64,000 nt of DNA from Cupriavidus sp. P-10 (GCF_003402535.2 NZ_AP025172.1:372001-436000), one strand, 5' to 3'; counted from the stretch's first letter, positions 16,617-25,462 are shown. Numbers and translations are program-made. Notes: generated from the letters alone by a model not told the origin.

Positions 16617-17618
16617 GTGAGCCGTTTAGTCCGCAGTGCCACGTTGTCGCGCTATACCGAGGTGGCCCGCTCGGTTGGCGCGGATCCCTTGCGGATCCTG
16701 GCAGAAGTAGGGCTGCCGCCAAGCTGCCTGGACGCCGGCGACAACCTGGTTTGCGCCAGCACAGTCTGCCGGCTTCTCGAAATGACCGCGGCAGCTTCAG
16801 ATGCCGAAGATTTCGGCCTGCGACTGGGTGAGGGCCGTCAACTATCGGTTCTCGGGCCTCTCGGCATGGCCGTGCGTGATTCGCGGACGCTGCGGGAGGC
16901 GCTTGGTGCGATGGTGCGCTACATCACGCTGCACAGCGAGGCTCTGTTCCTCGGCGTGGAAGAACGGGAGGGCGCGCTTGTCATCCGCGTGTCGCTGATG
17001 GTCGAGCATTCCGGGTCGACACGACAGGCCGACGAGATGGTAGTGGTTGCGCTTTACCGGATGCTTCAGGAACTGATCGGTCCGGGGTGGCGCGCGCGGC
17101 GTATCTGCCTTGCGCATGGCGCCCCAGGCAATCCGGCATCCCACGCGCGCGTGTTCGGCCGGTCCGTGGATTTCGGCTGCGACTTCAACGGCATTGTCTG
17201 CGAGCAGAAGGACCTGGAGGCAGTGCCGTGCTCCGCGCGCCCGGAGCTGGCGCAGTACGCGCATGCCTATCTGGACTCACTGGCTGCGCATGCGACCCTG
17301 TCCATGGCCGAAAAGGTCCGGCGCATGGTGCTCTCCTTGCTCCCTTCGGGAAACTGCAGTGTGGAGCGCGTCGCCAGCCAGCTTGGCGTCGACCGGCGCA
17401 CGGTCCACCGCAAGCTGCTGCAGGAAGGCTCGACTTTCAGCAGCATTCTCGATGAGGTCCGTGTCTCGCTGGCGGTGCAGTATCTCCGGCATTCGGAACG
17501 CCCGGTCAGCTATGTGGCGGTGTTGCTTGGGTTTTCGATGCAGAGCGCGTTTTCACGCTGGTTCCGCGGCCATTTTGGCTGCAGCCCCAGTGCATGGCGC
17601 AGCGGTGGCATGCAGTGA
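16617..17618 (+). CDS. AraC family transcriptional regulator (OruR-like), second copy
   Basis: The GTG at 16617 is chosen because AAGGAGG lies six bases upstream; a longer ATG frame from 16533 has no such site. The 333-residue product mirrors the regulator at 13728-14744: the same amino-terminal ligand domain (RYITLHSEA, FGRSVDF) and two helix-turn-helix motifs (VERVASQLGVDRRTVHRKL and SYVAVLLGFSMQSAFSRWF). The two are paralogs flanking the dioxygenase-SDR pair. Either could recognise the 21-bp phased repeats; similar recognition helices (DRKTMHRHL against DRRTVHRKL) suggest overlapping specificity. Confidence 0.88.
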   Translation: MSRLVRSATLSRYTEVARSVGADPLRILAEVGLPPSCLDAGDNLVCASTVCRLLEMTAAASDAEDFGLRLGEGRQLSVLGPLGMAVRDSRTLREALGAMVRYITLHSEALFLGVEEREGALVIRVSLMVEHSGSTRQADEMVVVALYRMLQELIGPGWRARRICLAHGAPGNPASHARVFGRSVDFGCDFNGIVCEQKDLEAVPCSARPELAQYAHAYLDSLAAHATLSMAEKVRRMVLSLLPSGNCSVERVASQLGVDRRTVHRKLLQEGSTFSSILDEVRVSLAVQYLRHSERPVSYVAVLLGFSMQSAFSRWFRGHFGCSPSAWRSGGMQ

Positions 17619-17639
17619 GATTGATCATGTCGTCGGCAC

Positions 17640-18485
17640 TCAGGTGACGATGGTGGGCGCGCGCTCCAGTGCATCGAGAATTCGCGCGAAGCGCGCCTCC
17701 ACGCGCGGCCGCATGCGCGTTGGCGTGAAGATGTAAAACTCGCCTGCCTGTATCGCCTCCAGCGCCTGGCCGGCCACCAGCTCCGGAGCCGTGCCTGCGG
17801 CAACGCTGGCCCTGAACGAATCGCTGGCATGGAGCGAGCGTTCGGCGATGGGGGTCTTTACTGGACCAGGGCAAAGCACCGATACACCGATGCCGGTGCC
17901 GCGAAGCTCCTGCTCGAGCGCCTCGGAGAGGGCCACCACGCTGTACTTCGTGGCGGCGTAGGCGCCCATGGGAAAGTCGCCGTTCACCCAGAAGCCCGCG
18001 CCTGACGCAGTGTTGACGAAATGCGCCGGCTCGCCGTGCCGGCGCAGCAGTGGCAGGAAATGACGGATGCCGTGAATCACGCCAAACACGTTGATGCCGA
18101 ACGCGCGGGTCCAGTCCTGCTCGGACAGCGATGCCAGCTCGCCGCTCATATCGATGCCGGCATTGTTGAAGACCAGGTGGATGCGCCCCAGTTTCGCCGC
18201 GAACTCCGCCGCCGCATCGCGTACCTCCGCATCGGAGGAAACATCCAGTACGCGCGTGCAGATGCGCCTGCCGGTCGATGCGAGCCGCTCGCGTGCAGCG
18301 TCAAGGCCGTGTGCGTCGATGTCGGCCAGCGCAAGGTCAGCACCGCGCGCCGCGAGTGTATTGGCCAGTGCCAGGCCGATGCCGGACGCGGCGCCTGTGA
18401 TGATTGCCGTCTTGCCCTGGAAGTCATGAAGGCGGGGTCGGGTGTCTGGCGGGGGATCGTTGCTGTCGATGTCTGGATGAATCAT
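17640..18485 (-). CDS. SDR family NAD(P)-dependent oxidoreductase
   Basis: A 281-residue SDR. It has a ~20-residue proline-rich leader, then TGAASGIG near residue 31, NNAG near residue 110, and an active site of serine (NTASGAG) and YAATK. The carboxy tail is longer than the minimal fold, as in SDRs acting on bulkier alcohols. It is the last gene of the leftward operon that begins with the Bug receptor at 22136, about 50 bp after the MDR reductase, and its end converges with the second AraC gene. The ribosome site is weak, so the exact start is less sure. Confidence 0.88.
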   Translation of the reverse strand: MIHPDIDSNDPPPDTRPRLHDFQGKTAIITGAASGIGLALANTLAARGADLALADIDAHGLDAARERLASTGRRICTRVLDVSSDAEVRDAAAEFAAKLGRIHLVFNNAGIDMSGELASLSEQDWTRAFGINVFGVIHGIRHFLPLLRRHGEPAHFVNTASGAGFWVNGDFPMGAYAATKYSVVALSEALEQELRGTGIGVSVLCPGPVKTPIAERSLHASDSFRASVAAGTAPELVAGQALEAIQAGEFYIFTPTRMRPRVEARFARILDALERAPTIVT

Positions 18486-18535
18486 GGATGTCGCAGGTAA
18501 GGGCTGAGGGGCGGGGGGGCTGAGGGGCGCGGCAT

Positions 18536-19555
18536 TCAGCCGATCACGGATTCCGGGGCAAGGCGGACTAGCTGCTTGCCGATGTTCTTGCCGGTAAACA
18601 GGCGGTTCAGGGCGGCGGGCGCCTGCTCGATGCCATCAATAATGTCGACCCGGTACTTGAGCTGGCCGTCCCTGACCCATTTCGCCATGACTTCCACGGC
18701 TTCGTGGAACCTCGGGCGGTAGTCGGCAATGAGGAACCCTTCGATGCGGGCGCGTTTCATGATGACGTTGCGGAACATTTTCGGGCTCCACCAGTCACCG
18801 CTCGCGTTGTAAGTCGAGATCATCCCGCACAGGGCGATGCGGGCACCCGGATTGATCAGAGCCAGCACGGCATCCATGGTGTCCCCGCCCACGTTCTCGA
18901 AATCGACGTCGATGCCGTTTGGGCAGGCGGCGCGAAGATCGGCAAGCACGTTGCCCGCCTTGTAGTCGACACAGGCATCCAGGCCAAACTCTTCCGTGAC
19001 GAACCGGCATTTGCCCTGGCCGCCCGCAACGCCCACCACCCGGCAGCCAAGTATCTTGCCGATCTGGCCGGCGATCGAGCCGACGCCGCCCGCGGCGGCC
19101 GACACCACAATGGTCTCGCCAGCCTTGGGCCTGGCAATGTCGAGCATGCCGAAATAGGCCGTCATGCCGGAGTTGCCCAGCACGCTCGCATAGGCATGCA
19201 AGGGCAGGCCGTATTCCACCGGGACGCGCCGGGCCGTTCTCGTTACCGAATACTCTTCCCACGCCATGCCGCCTTCGACAATGTCGCCAGGCCTGAAGTC
19301 TGGGTGATGGGACTCCATGACGACGCCCATGGTGACGCCGCGCATCACCTCGCCCAGCGCCACCGGGGCCATGTACTGGTCGATATCGCTCATCCAGACG
19401 CGGTTGGTCGGCGCCACCATCAGATAGATGTTGCGCACCAGGATCTCGCCGTCGCGCGGTCGCGGCAGCGGTGCTTCCACGAGCTGCAGGTCGTTGTCGC
19501 CGATATCGCCGACGGGGCGCTGCCTGAGGATCCAGCGCCGGTTCATTGTCTTCAT
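18536..19555 (-). CDS. NADP-dependent MDR oxidoreductase (prostaglandin/leukotriene reductase type)
   Basis: ATG 19555 follows GGAGGAG; 339 residues. It belongs to the zinc-free medium-chain reductases that include YncB/CurA and leukotriene B4 12-hydroxydehydrogenase. The start MNRRWILRQRPVG is typical, the cofactor motif AAAGGVGSIAGQ lies near residue 158, and NVGGDTMDAVL is a conserved family segment. These enzymes reduce the alpha,beta double bond of enones. It sits between the beta-lactamase-fold gene and the SDR in the leftward operon. Confidence 0.9.
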   Translation of the reverse strand: MKTMNRRWILRQRPVGDIGDNDLQLVEAPLPRPRDGEILVRNIYLMVAPTNRVWMSDIDQYMAPVALGEVMRGVTMGVVMESHHPDFRPGDIVEGGMAWEEYSVTRTARRVPVEYGLPLHAYASVLGNSGMTAYFGMLDIARPKAGETIVVSAAAGGVGSIAGQIGKILGCRVVGVAGGQGKCRFVTEEFGLDACVDYKAGNVLADLRAACPNGIDVDFENVGGDTMDAVLALINPGARIALCGMISTYNASGDWWSPKMFRNVIMKRARIEGFLIADYRPRFHEAVEVMAKWVRDGQLKYRVDIIDGIEQAPAALNRLFTGKNIGKQLVRLAPESVIG

Positions 19556-19630
19556 GCTTGCTCCTCCAAAATATTTGCCTGGCGCCGTGTGCGCGGGCCG
19601 CACCGACGGTCGCCGTAATGCGCTCGCTGC

Positions 19631-20878
19631 TCAGTCTTCCAGCGCGCCGTAGACGAGGTTGCGCAAGAGGGACCGGTATCCGACACGCGTCGCCAGGTCG
19701 TTTTCCTGAAGCATCAGGATGGCGAGCAGCTGCTCTTGCGGATCCGCCCAGAAATAGGTTCCGAGCGCGCCGCCCCAGTAGAAATCGCCGACGGAACCCG
19801 GCACCGGGCTCAAGCCCGGGGAGGTGCGTACGCCCACTGTCAGGCCATGGCCCTGGCCGAGATCGGGCAACGGCGCGTTGATGCCGAGCCCTGTTGTCGA
19901 ACCGCCAAAGCGCGTGGACCGAGGCAGATGGTTGCCCAGCATCAATTCGACCGTTTTCCTGGAAAGCAGGCGCACGCCATCGAGCACACCGCCGTTGAGC
20001 AGCATCTGGCAGAAGCGCGCGTAGTCGCCAGCCGTGGACAGCAGGCCGGCGCCCCCGGAATGCCAGCGAGGCGGATTCTGTTCGTCGTAGTCGAACAGGG
20101 CGGTGGATTTGCCGGATGCGCCGGAGGGCAGCGCCAGGCCCGCGCCGTCCTGCCTGATCAACCGGAAGCCTGTTGCATGCATGCGCAGTGGCCGCGTCAC
20201 GCGCTCCGCGACGAAGTGAGCGAGGTCCATGCCCGAGACAATCTCGACGATGCGGCCAAGCACGTCGGTGGACATGCCATATTCGAACACCTCGCCCGGC
20301 TGGCATTGCAGCGGGATGGCCGCCAGCTTCGCAACCATCTCGGCATTGGTCTGTCCGGGATCCATCAGGCCGCTTTCGCGATACTGGCGCTGCACCAGCG
20401 AATCGCCGAATTGCCCGTATGTCAGACCGGAGGTGTGCCGGAACAGGTCGTGAACCGTCATGGCGCGGCGCATGGGTTCGAGCGCAAGGCGGCGCTCCCC
20501 GGTGTTCGCATCGACCGACTCGACACCGACCTGGAGACAGGCGAACCCGGGGATGTAGCGCTCGACCGGGTCGTTCAGGGCCAGCCGGCCTTCTTCCATC
20601 AATATCAGCGCTGCCACGCCGACGACGGGCCGCGTCATCGCTGCAATGCGGAAGACCGAATGGCGCTGCATCGGACGCGACGGGGTATCCGCATGCTCGA
20701 AGCCAAACGCCTCGAACCAGGCGATCCGGCCCTTGCGCGCGACGAGCACGACGGCGCCCGGGATCTTGCGCCGGTCGACATCCGCATTGAATACCGATGA
20801 AATGGCCCGCAGCCGCGGCGCTGACAATCCCACCTCTTCGGGGGTGGCGGCATGGTTTAGGGCACGGTTGAGAGGCAA
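19631..20878 (-). CDS. Beta-lactamase/esterase-fold protein lacking the SxxK residues
   Basis: A TTG at 20878 preceded by AGGAG is my preferred start (415 residues); an ATG at 21019 gives a longer protein with an unconvincing amino end. The fold is that of class C beta-lactamases and family VIII esterases (IPGAVVLVARKG; the DVLGRIVE helix after FEYG; WGGALGTYFW near the end). Where the family has S-M-T-K, this protein reads A-M-T-R (A80 to R83; codons GCG at 20641-20639 and CGG at 20632-20630), so the nucleophile and general base are both missing. The surrounding sequence is well preserved, pointing to a non-hydrolytic role rather than decay. It lies in the Bug-receptor operon. Confidence 0.85.
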   Translation of the reverse strand: MPLNRALNHAATPEEVGLSAPRLRAISSVFNADVDRRKIPGAVVLVARKGRIAWFEAFGFEHADTPSRPMQRHSVFRIAAMTRPVVGVAALILMEEGRLALNDPVERYIPGFACLQVGVESVDANTGERRLALEPMRRAMTVHDLFRHTSGLTYGQFGDSLVQRQYRESGLMDPGQTNAEMVAKLAAIPLQCQPGEVFEYGMSTDVLGRIVEIVSGMDLAHFVAERVTRPLRMHATGFRLIRQDGAGLALPSGASGKSTALFDYDEQNPPRWHSGGAGLLSTAGDYARFCQMLLNGGVLDGVRLLSRKTVELMLGNHLPRSTRFGGSTTGLGINAPLPDLGQGHGLTVGVRTSPGLSPVPGSVGDFYWGGALGTYFWADPQEQLLAILMLQENDLATRVGYRSLLRNLVYGALED

Positions 20879-20981
20879 TGCAAGCTCCTGCAAGGTTCGG
20901 CGGATCGGGGGCAGGGCGGTGCGCGGTGCGCGGTGCCGTGAGGTATGTGTGCCGATTCTAGGCAGACGGCCGGCTTGGCGA

Positions 20982-21018
20982 TTGATGATAGGGGTCTTTG
21001 CCGTGACCGCTGGGGACA
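20982..21018 (-). promoter_or_regulatory. Weaker phased repeat, possible AraC-type operator (site D)
   Basis: Read leftward: TGTCCC-N4-GGTCAC, then AGACCC-N4-CATCAA with the same 21-bp step as sites A-C. The first element is perfect and the other three match four of six positions each. It points toward the TTG start 104 bp away, a distance like that of the other sites. Confidence 0.4.
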
Positions 21019-21158
21019 TTGGGCAAGCGGATGGCGATGGAAATCGGAAAGGAGGGGAGCGACCGGCGACGGTTGAAGCATCGCGCCGATCGTCGCCGGT
21101 CGCCTGAAGCGAGCTCCGGCAGGAAGGAAACAGCCAACGCCGCCGGAGCCGCGGACCG

Positions 21159-22136
21159 TCAGGGCTGGATGTTATTGGCTTTCACGATGGCGGCATTGCG
21201 ATCGTACTCGGTGCGCAAGCCCTGACCAAGCTGAGCAAGGGTTTGCGCTGACACGGTCTCGAAGCCGAGCCCGAGAATCCGGTCCTGCACCTTGGGCGTC
21301 GAGGCCGCCTTGTAGACGGCAGCCTGGATTTTCTGGACCACGTCTGACGGCACCTTGGACGATACGAACACGCCCGCCCAGTTGTTGAAGTCAATGTCCG
21401 GATAGCCCAGTTCGGCAAAGGTCGGGACTTGCGGCAGCAGCGGCGAGCGCTGTTTCGCGGCCAAGGCATAGGCCTGCAGCTTGCCGGCCTTGATCATCGG
21501 CAGCGAGGTCACCATGCCGTCGTACATCACGGCGATCTGTCCGCCCATGACCTGTGTCAGCGCAGGCGGAGAGCCGGCAAAAGGCACGTGCTGCAGATCC
21601 ATGCCAGCTTTCTGGTTCATGATCAGACCGGCATAGTGGGCGACCGTGCCCGCGCTGTAGGAAGCAAAACTGAGCTGGCCCGAATGGGCCTTCGCATAGC
21701 TGACCAGGCTTGGCAGGTCCTTGGGCGGCAGGCTCGTCGATCCGACCAGCACGAGGGTCGACCTCGCCACCGCGGCCACGGGCTTCACTTCCTTCATCGG
21801 ATCGAAGGACGTCTTCATTACATGCGGGATCTCCGTGAGCACATTGGTGGTCGATACCAGGATGGTCTGCCCGTCGGCCGGCGCCGCCAGCATGGTGTTG
21901 ATCGCAATGCTGCCGCCGGCGCCGGGCTTGTTATCGACGACCACGGGCTGGCCCAGTTCCGCCGTGAGCGCTTCTGACAGCACGCGTGCCAGCACATCCA
22001 TGGTGCCGCCGGCAGGCGCAGGGATCAGTACCCGGACCGGCTTGTTGGTCCATGCCATGGCGACGGGCATGGACAGGGCCAGGACGGCGCAGACGGCGGC
22101 GCGGCGCACGCAGTTCAGGGCAGGGCGGATTGGCAT
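21159..22136 (-). CDS. Bug-family (TctC) tripartite tricarboxylate transporter receptor
   Basis: ATG 22136 follows GGGGAGA and starts a signal peptide (NCVRRAAVCAVLALSMPVAMA), giving 325 residues. The mature protein has the Bug signatures PVRVLIPAPAGGTMD near residue 35, the PGAGGSIA ligand loop and the VPTFAELGYP segment. These periplasmic proteins bind organic acids and, with TctAB, drive uptake; no TctAB genes are nearby, as is common for orphan Bug genes. It leads the operon with the lactamase-fold protein, MDR reductase and SDR, so it probably captures the compound they process. Site C lies 92 bp upstream. Its carboxy end is echoed in the relic at 8219-8296. Confidence 0.92.
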   Translation of the reverse strand: MPIRPALNCVRRAAVCAVLALSMPVAMAWTNKPVRVLIPAPAGGTMDVLARVLSEALTAELGQPVVVDNKPGAGGSIAINTMLAAPADGQTILVSTTNVLTEIPHVMKTSFDPMKEVKPVAAVARSTLVLVGSTSLPPKDLPSLVSYAKAHSGQLSFASYSAGTVAHYAGLIMNQKAGMDLQHVPFAGSPPALTQVMGGQIAVMYDGMVTSLPMIKAGKLQAYALAAKQRSPLLPQVPTFAELGYPDIDFNNWAGVFVSSKVPSDVVQKIQAAVYKAASTPKVQDRILGLGFETVSAQTLAQLGQGLRTEYDRNAAIVKANNIQP

Positions 22137-22227
22137 AGATGTCTCCCCGTTATGGGTGTGGGCTGGAATTGGGTGCCATTGACGACGGAAGTCGTGCCAG
22201 AAGTATGAGCGGTCGATGCAAAGCGTC

Positions 22228-22264
22228 TTAACATTCGGGGGCAAATATTTGACATTTCGGGACA
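22228..22264 (-). promoter_or_regulatory. Phased direct repeat, probable AraC-type operator (site C)
   Basis: Reading leftward: TGTCCC-N4-TGTCAA (22264-22249), then TGCCCC-N4-TGTTAA (22243-22228), an exact 21-bp step. It faces the Bug receptor start 92 bp away. With sites A and B it defines a motif in which only the N4/N5 spacers vary freely. Confidence 0.72.
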
Positions 22265-22930
22265 GTTAGGGAAAGCGCAAAGTGTGCGGGCCCTGATCAT
22301 TCACCTGAATCAGGCGGATCGCTTCCTTGTGCAGCGCCATGCTCTGCAAATCCTGAGCCGACATCAGTCGCGTCGACGACATGCCGATAGACAGAGCTGA
22401 ACTTAGCGCCCGCAGAGCAAAAGTTTGCGGACTGCTGGAGGTTATTTGAATGCCTGAATGGAGGCGGCCGGACCCCGGCAGAACCTTTGTCCGCCGTCGA
22501 CGCTCACGACGGATACGGCCGACACAGCCCCGCCAGGCCGCTCCTGAAGCAGGCGAAAAAAAGCCCGCGTCAAGGGCGGGCACGAATCCCTTAGGAGAAA
22601 GGGAGGAGACAGACGTAGTATAAACCCTTGGGAAAACTCTTGCAGATCGCCCAGCGGATGGCAGGGGCGAAGAAGCACGCTGCCTCGGCAGCTTGTCGGA
22701 ATCACGTCTATCATTAACGCCAATGAAGGCCGGAGTGCACTTGTCTTGTGCACACAAGGGACGGCACCTGGCCCGGGGCTTGCGGTCGCAGTGTCTGAAC
22801 GCGACTGCGGCGCGGAATCCCGCGCGCGATAGACCTTGATCCTTCAGATCGAAATACTGCCAAGCAAAACACGCGAACTGGCCCTGCAGTCCTGGCCATG
22901 TCGCATTTCCTGCCGCGGGGGATTTGCAAG
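22265..22930. other. Intergenic region before the phosphonate operon
   Basis: No protein gene is supported in this 666-bp stretch. It holds the candidate small RNA (22556-22610, leftward) and must contain the promoter of the rightward phosphonate operon, which I cannot pinpoint. Confidence 0.5.
22556..22610 (-). ncRNA. Candidate short sRNA with CU-rich hairpin loop
   Basis: On the minus strand a TATACT box (22622-22617) is followed after 6 bases by a ~55-base segment. This contains a hairpin CCCTT/AAGGG arrangement (22603-22599 with 22592-22588) with loop TCTCCT, then a second hairpin GCCCGC/GCGGGC (22581-22576 with 22568-22563) and a run of seven Ts. The exposed CUCCU sequences before and in the first loop could pair with Shine-Dalgarno sites. 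There is no clear -35 box and no protein gene upstream to account for the terminator. Confidence 0.4.
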
Positions 22931-23599
22931 ATGAGCAGCAATCCAATGGGCCCGCCTGCACCGCCGCCATCTCCGCGCACATGGGACGCACGCCTGGCGC
23001 GACGGCTTGTCGAACCGCTCAAGGATTCCTGGGTTACGCCCAATCATCTGACCACACTCCGGCTTTTGACCGGCATGGCCGGCGCGGCGTGCCTCGCGCA
23101 AGGCGGCTTCGCCTGGGCGAATGGCGGTGCGCTGCTGGTCGTGCTTTCCAATTTTATTGACCACACTGACGGAGAACTAGCGAGGATCAGCGGGAAATCC
23201 AGCAAGTTAGGCCATTTCTACGATCTTGCCAGTGACGCAGCGGTCACTATCCTGCTCTTCGTCAGCATGGGGATTGGCGTCTCGGGCCAGTTTCAGGACG
23301 CCGCGGTGTCAGCGGTCATGCGCGGCAGCGTGGCGGGCGTGGCCGTGGCGCTGATCTTTTTCTTGCGCATGCGCATCGAAGCGCTCGCTGGCAAGACCGC
23401 CACCAAACAGGCCTCGGTCGGCGGCTTCGAGACGGAGGATGTGCTCTACCTCCTGCCACTTGTGACACTGAGCAGTGCCGTCGCCCCGTTCCTGACGGCG
23501 GCGTCGATCGGCGCGCCCTTGTTCGCGGCATGGGTGTTCATCGACTACTGGCGCGTCGTGCGGCGCACTCGCCCCGTTACAGCGTCTACCAGACCATGA
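22931..23599 (+). CDS. CDP-alcohol phosphatidyltransferase family membrane protein
   Basis: A 222-residue membrane protein with the complete family signature D-x2-DG-x2-AR-x8-G-x3-D-x3-D (D77, D80, G81, A84, R85, G94, D98, D102). These aspartates bind metal and the CDP (or CMP) leaving group. Several hydrophobic segments follow. The family joins an alcohol to a CMP-activated head group or lipid, as in phospholipid synthesis. Being first in an operon that should make CMP-aminoethylphosphonate, it is predicted to transfer AEP to a lipid alcohol such as diacylglycerol. ATG 22931 is used; an in-frame ATG at 22898 is possible. Confidence 0.87.
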   Translation: MSSNPMGPPAPPPSPRTWDARLARRLVEPLKDSWVTPNHLTTLRLLTGMAGAACLAQGGFAWANGGALLVVLSNFIDHTDGELARISGKSSKLGHFYDLASDAAVTILLFVSMGIGVSGQFQDAAVSAVMRGSVAGVAVALIFFLRMRIEALAGKTATKQASVGGFETEDVLYLLPLVTLSSAVAPFLTAASIGAPLFAAWVFIDYWRVVRRTRPVTASTRP

Positions 23600-23606
23600 G
23601 GCGCCG

Positions 23607-24434
23607 ATGAGCGAACAAGCCGAAGCGGACCGGGATCTTCTCACCGTGCCGGGCGAGCGGCAGCAGCCGTTCGCCGACCCTGCGGACGCGCGTGCCGATC
23701 CCGATGCAGTTGTGGCCGTACGTGTTGGCACACTCGGGCACAGCGCGCTGCGCGCGGAATTCGAGCGCCAGGGTGCGTTCCTGCATGTGGGCGAGTTTTT
23801 GCCGGACGAAGTCACGGAAGGGCTGGTTGCCAGCGCCCAGGCCTTGCAAGACCGGATCAATCGCAATTATCTTCCAGGCCACAAGCAGGGCGGCAGCGTC
23901 AGTCGCCATACGATCGACCAGCACGCGCCTTTTATCGCGCAGCTCTATCGGTCCAAGGCGCTGATCGGCTGGCTCGAACAGATCTGCGGCGAGCAGCTGC
24001 TGCCTTCGCCCGAGCAGGATCCGCATGCCTACGCGCTCTATTACTACACGCGCGAGGGCGACCATATCGGCTGGCATTACGACACCTCTTACTACAACGG
24101 CCGGCGCTACACCTTGCTGTTCGGCGTGATCGACGAATCGTCGTGCCGTCTCGACTACGAATTGCACACGCGCGAGCCCGATGTGCCCGTGCAAGCGGGG
24201 TCGGTACAGATTTCCCCCGGTGGCCTCGTTTTCTTCGATGGCGACAAGCTGCGCCACCGCATCACGCCACTCGGGCCGAACCAGATGCGGGTGTCGCTGA
24301 CCTTCGAATACGTCACCGACCCGGGCATGCGGCCCTGGCTGCGTTTCGTCTCCAACATGAAGGACGCGCTCGCGTATTTCGGCTTCCGGCAAGTATTCAA
24401 ACGGCTGGCCAAGGGCCAGCAACCCCGGGCATGA
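23607..24434 (+). CDS. 2-oxoglutarate/Fe(II)-dependent oxygenase
   Basis: A 275-residue jelly-roll oxygenase starting 8 bases after the previous stop. The iron triad is visible: H157 and D159 (GWHYDTSYY) and H217 (KLRHRITPLG). R228 (MRVSLTFEY) is placed to bind 2-oxoglutarate. In this operon the likely substrate is the AEP moiety, free, CMP-bound or lipid-bound, giving for example 1-hydroxy-AEP; alternatively it could hydroxylate a fatty acyl chain. The family is well supported, while the substrate is inferred from context only. Its TGA overlaps the next gene's ATG. Confidence 0.85.
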   Translation: MSEQAEADRDLLTVPGERQQPFADPADARADPDAVVAVRVGTLGHSALRAEFERQGAFLHVGEFLPDEVTEGLVASAQALQDRINRNYLPGHKQGGSVSRHTIDQHAPFIAQLYRSKALIGWLEQICGEQLLPSPEQDPHAYALYYYTREGDHIGWHYDTSYYNGRRYTLLFGVIDESSCRLDYELHTREPDVPVQAGSVQISPGGLVFFDGDKLRHRITPLGPNQMRVSLTFEYVTDPGMRPWLRFVSNMKDALAYFGFRQVFKRLAKGQQPRA

Positions 24435-25435
24435 CGCGTGCGGCGATGATTTCGCTGTCGCTCGGCGCGGCGCTCTTTGTCGCCCTGATTGCCTATACCG
24501 GATTCGGCCCGGTGACATCGACGCTGATGTCGGCGGGGTGGTTGAGCCTGGTGGTGGTGGCGTTTCACCTGCTGCCGCTGGCGCTGGATGCAGGTGCCAT
24601 TTTCGTACTGTTCGATCGCCACGCCGGGCATCGCGCCATGCGCGACGCGCTGCTTGCGCGCTGGGTGGGCGAGTCCGTGAACAGCCTGCTGCCCGCCGGA
24701 CAGCTGGGTGGTCCGGTGGTGATGGTGCGCCATCTTGCGCAACGCGGTGCGCGCATGCGCGACGCTGCCGCGGCGATCACCGTCAGCACGACGATGCAGG
24801 CGATCGCGCAGCTGGTGTTCGCAGTGCTCGGCCTCGTGCTGTTCGGCGCGTCAACGGCGAGCGGCGCGGGCGAGGATGTTCGCCTGCCGGCCATTGCCGC
24901 CACCGCGCTGCTGGCGCTGTGCCTGTTCGGGTTCTATGTGGCGCAGCGGCGCGGCCTGTTTGGGCGCGTGCTGCGCTTGCTGTCGAGATTGTCGGGAAAG
25001 CGCGATTGGTCTGCGCTGACGACGCGCGCCGATGCCGTGGACGCAGCCGTGCGGAAGACCTATCGCGCGCCCGGCAAGGTCGCCGCGACCTTCGCGCTGA
25101 GCCTGGTGGGCTGGCTGGTCGGCACCGGGGAGGTGTGGCTGGCCCTGCGGTTTCTCGGCCATCCCGTCAGCTGGCTCGACGCGTTGCTGCTGGAGAGCGC
25201 CGGGCAGGCGATCCGGGGCGCCGCGTTTGCGATTCCCGGCTCGCTGGGTGCCCAGGAGGCTGGCTACCTGCTGCTCGCGCCATTGGTGGGTCTGCCTGCC
25301 GACGCGGCGCTGGCGCTGTCGCTGATCAAGCGCGCCCGGGAAATCGTGCTTGGCGCGCCCGGGCTTCTGTATTTGTACTGGAGTGAACGAAACCACCGGC
25401 GGCGAAGCATGGGTGGTGTGCCGGCTACCGATTGA
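24431..25435 (+). CDS. Flippase-like integral membrane protein (LPG synthase TM / HpnL type)
   Basis: The ATG at 24431 overlaps the oxygenase stop (ATGA), giving 334 residues with about seven to eight hydrophobic segments. The family's conserved segments are present: GESVNSLLPAGQLGG in the first third and GAAFAIPGSLGAQEAGY with PLVGLP near the end. Relatives include the membrane part of MprF, which flips lysyl-phosphatidylglycerol, and HpnL. In this operon it could move the phosphonolipid between leaflets. Family assignment is strong; the transported lipid is inference. Confidence 0.85.
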   Translation: MTRAAMISLSLGAALFVALIAYTGFGPVTSTLMSAGWLSLVVVAFHLLPLALDAGAIFVLFDRHAGHRAMRDALLARWVGESVNSLLPAGQLGGPVVMVRHLAQRGARMRDAAAAITVSTTMQAIAQLVFAVLGLVLFGASTASGAGEDVRLPAIAATALLALCLFGFYVAQRRGLFGRVLRLLSRLSGKRDWSALTTRADAVDAAVRKTYRAPGKVAATFALSLVGWLVGTGEVWLALRFLGHPVSWLDALLLESAGQAIRGAAFAIPGSLGAQEAGYLLLAPLVGLPADAALALSLIKRAREIVLGAPGLLYLYWSERNHRRRSMGGVPATD

Positions 25436-25462
25436 TGGCGGTTTGCATGGGAGCGGAGAAAT

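Noticed and set aside
18795..20306. 503-codon leftward open frame across the MDR reductase and lactamase-fold genes
   Set aside because: It is offset from the two real leftward genes, which have family motifs and ribosome sites; this frame has neither.
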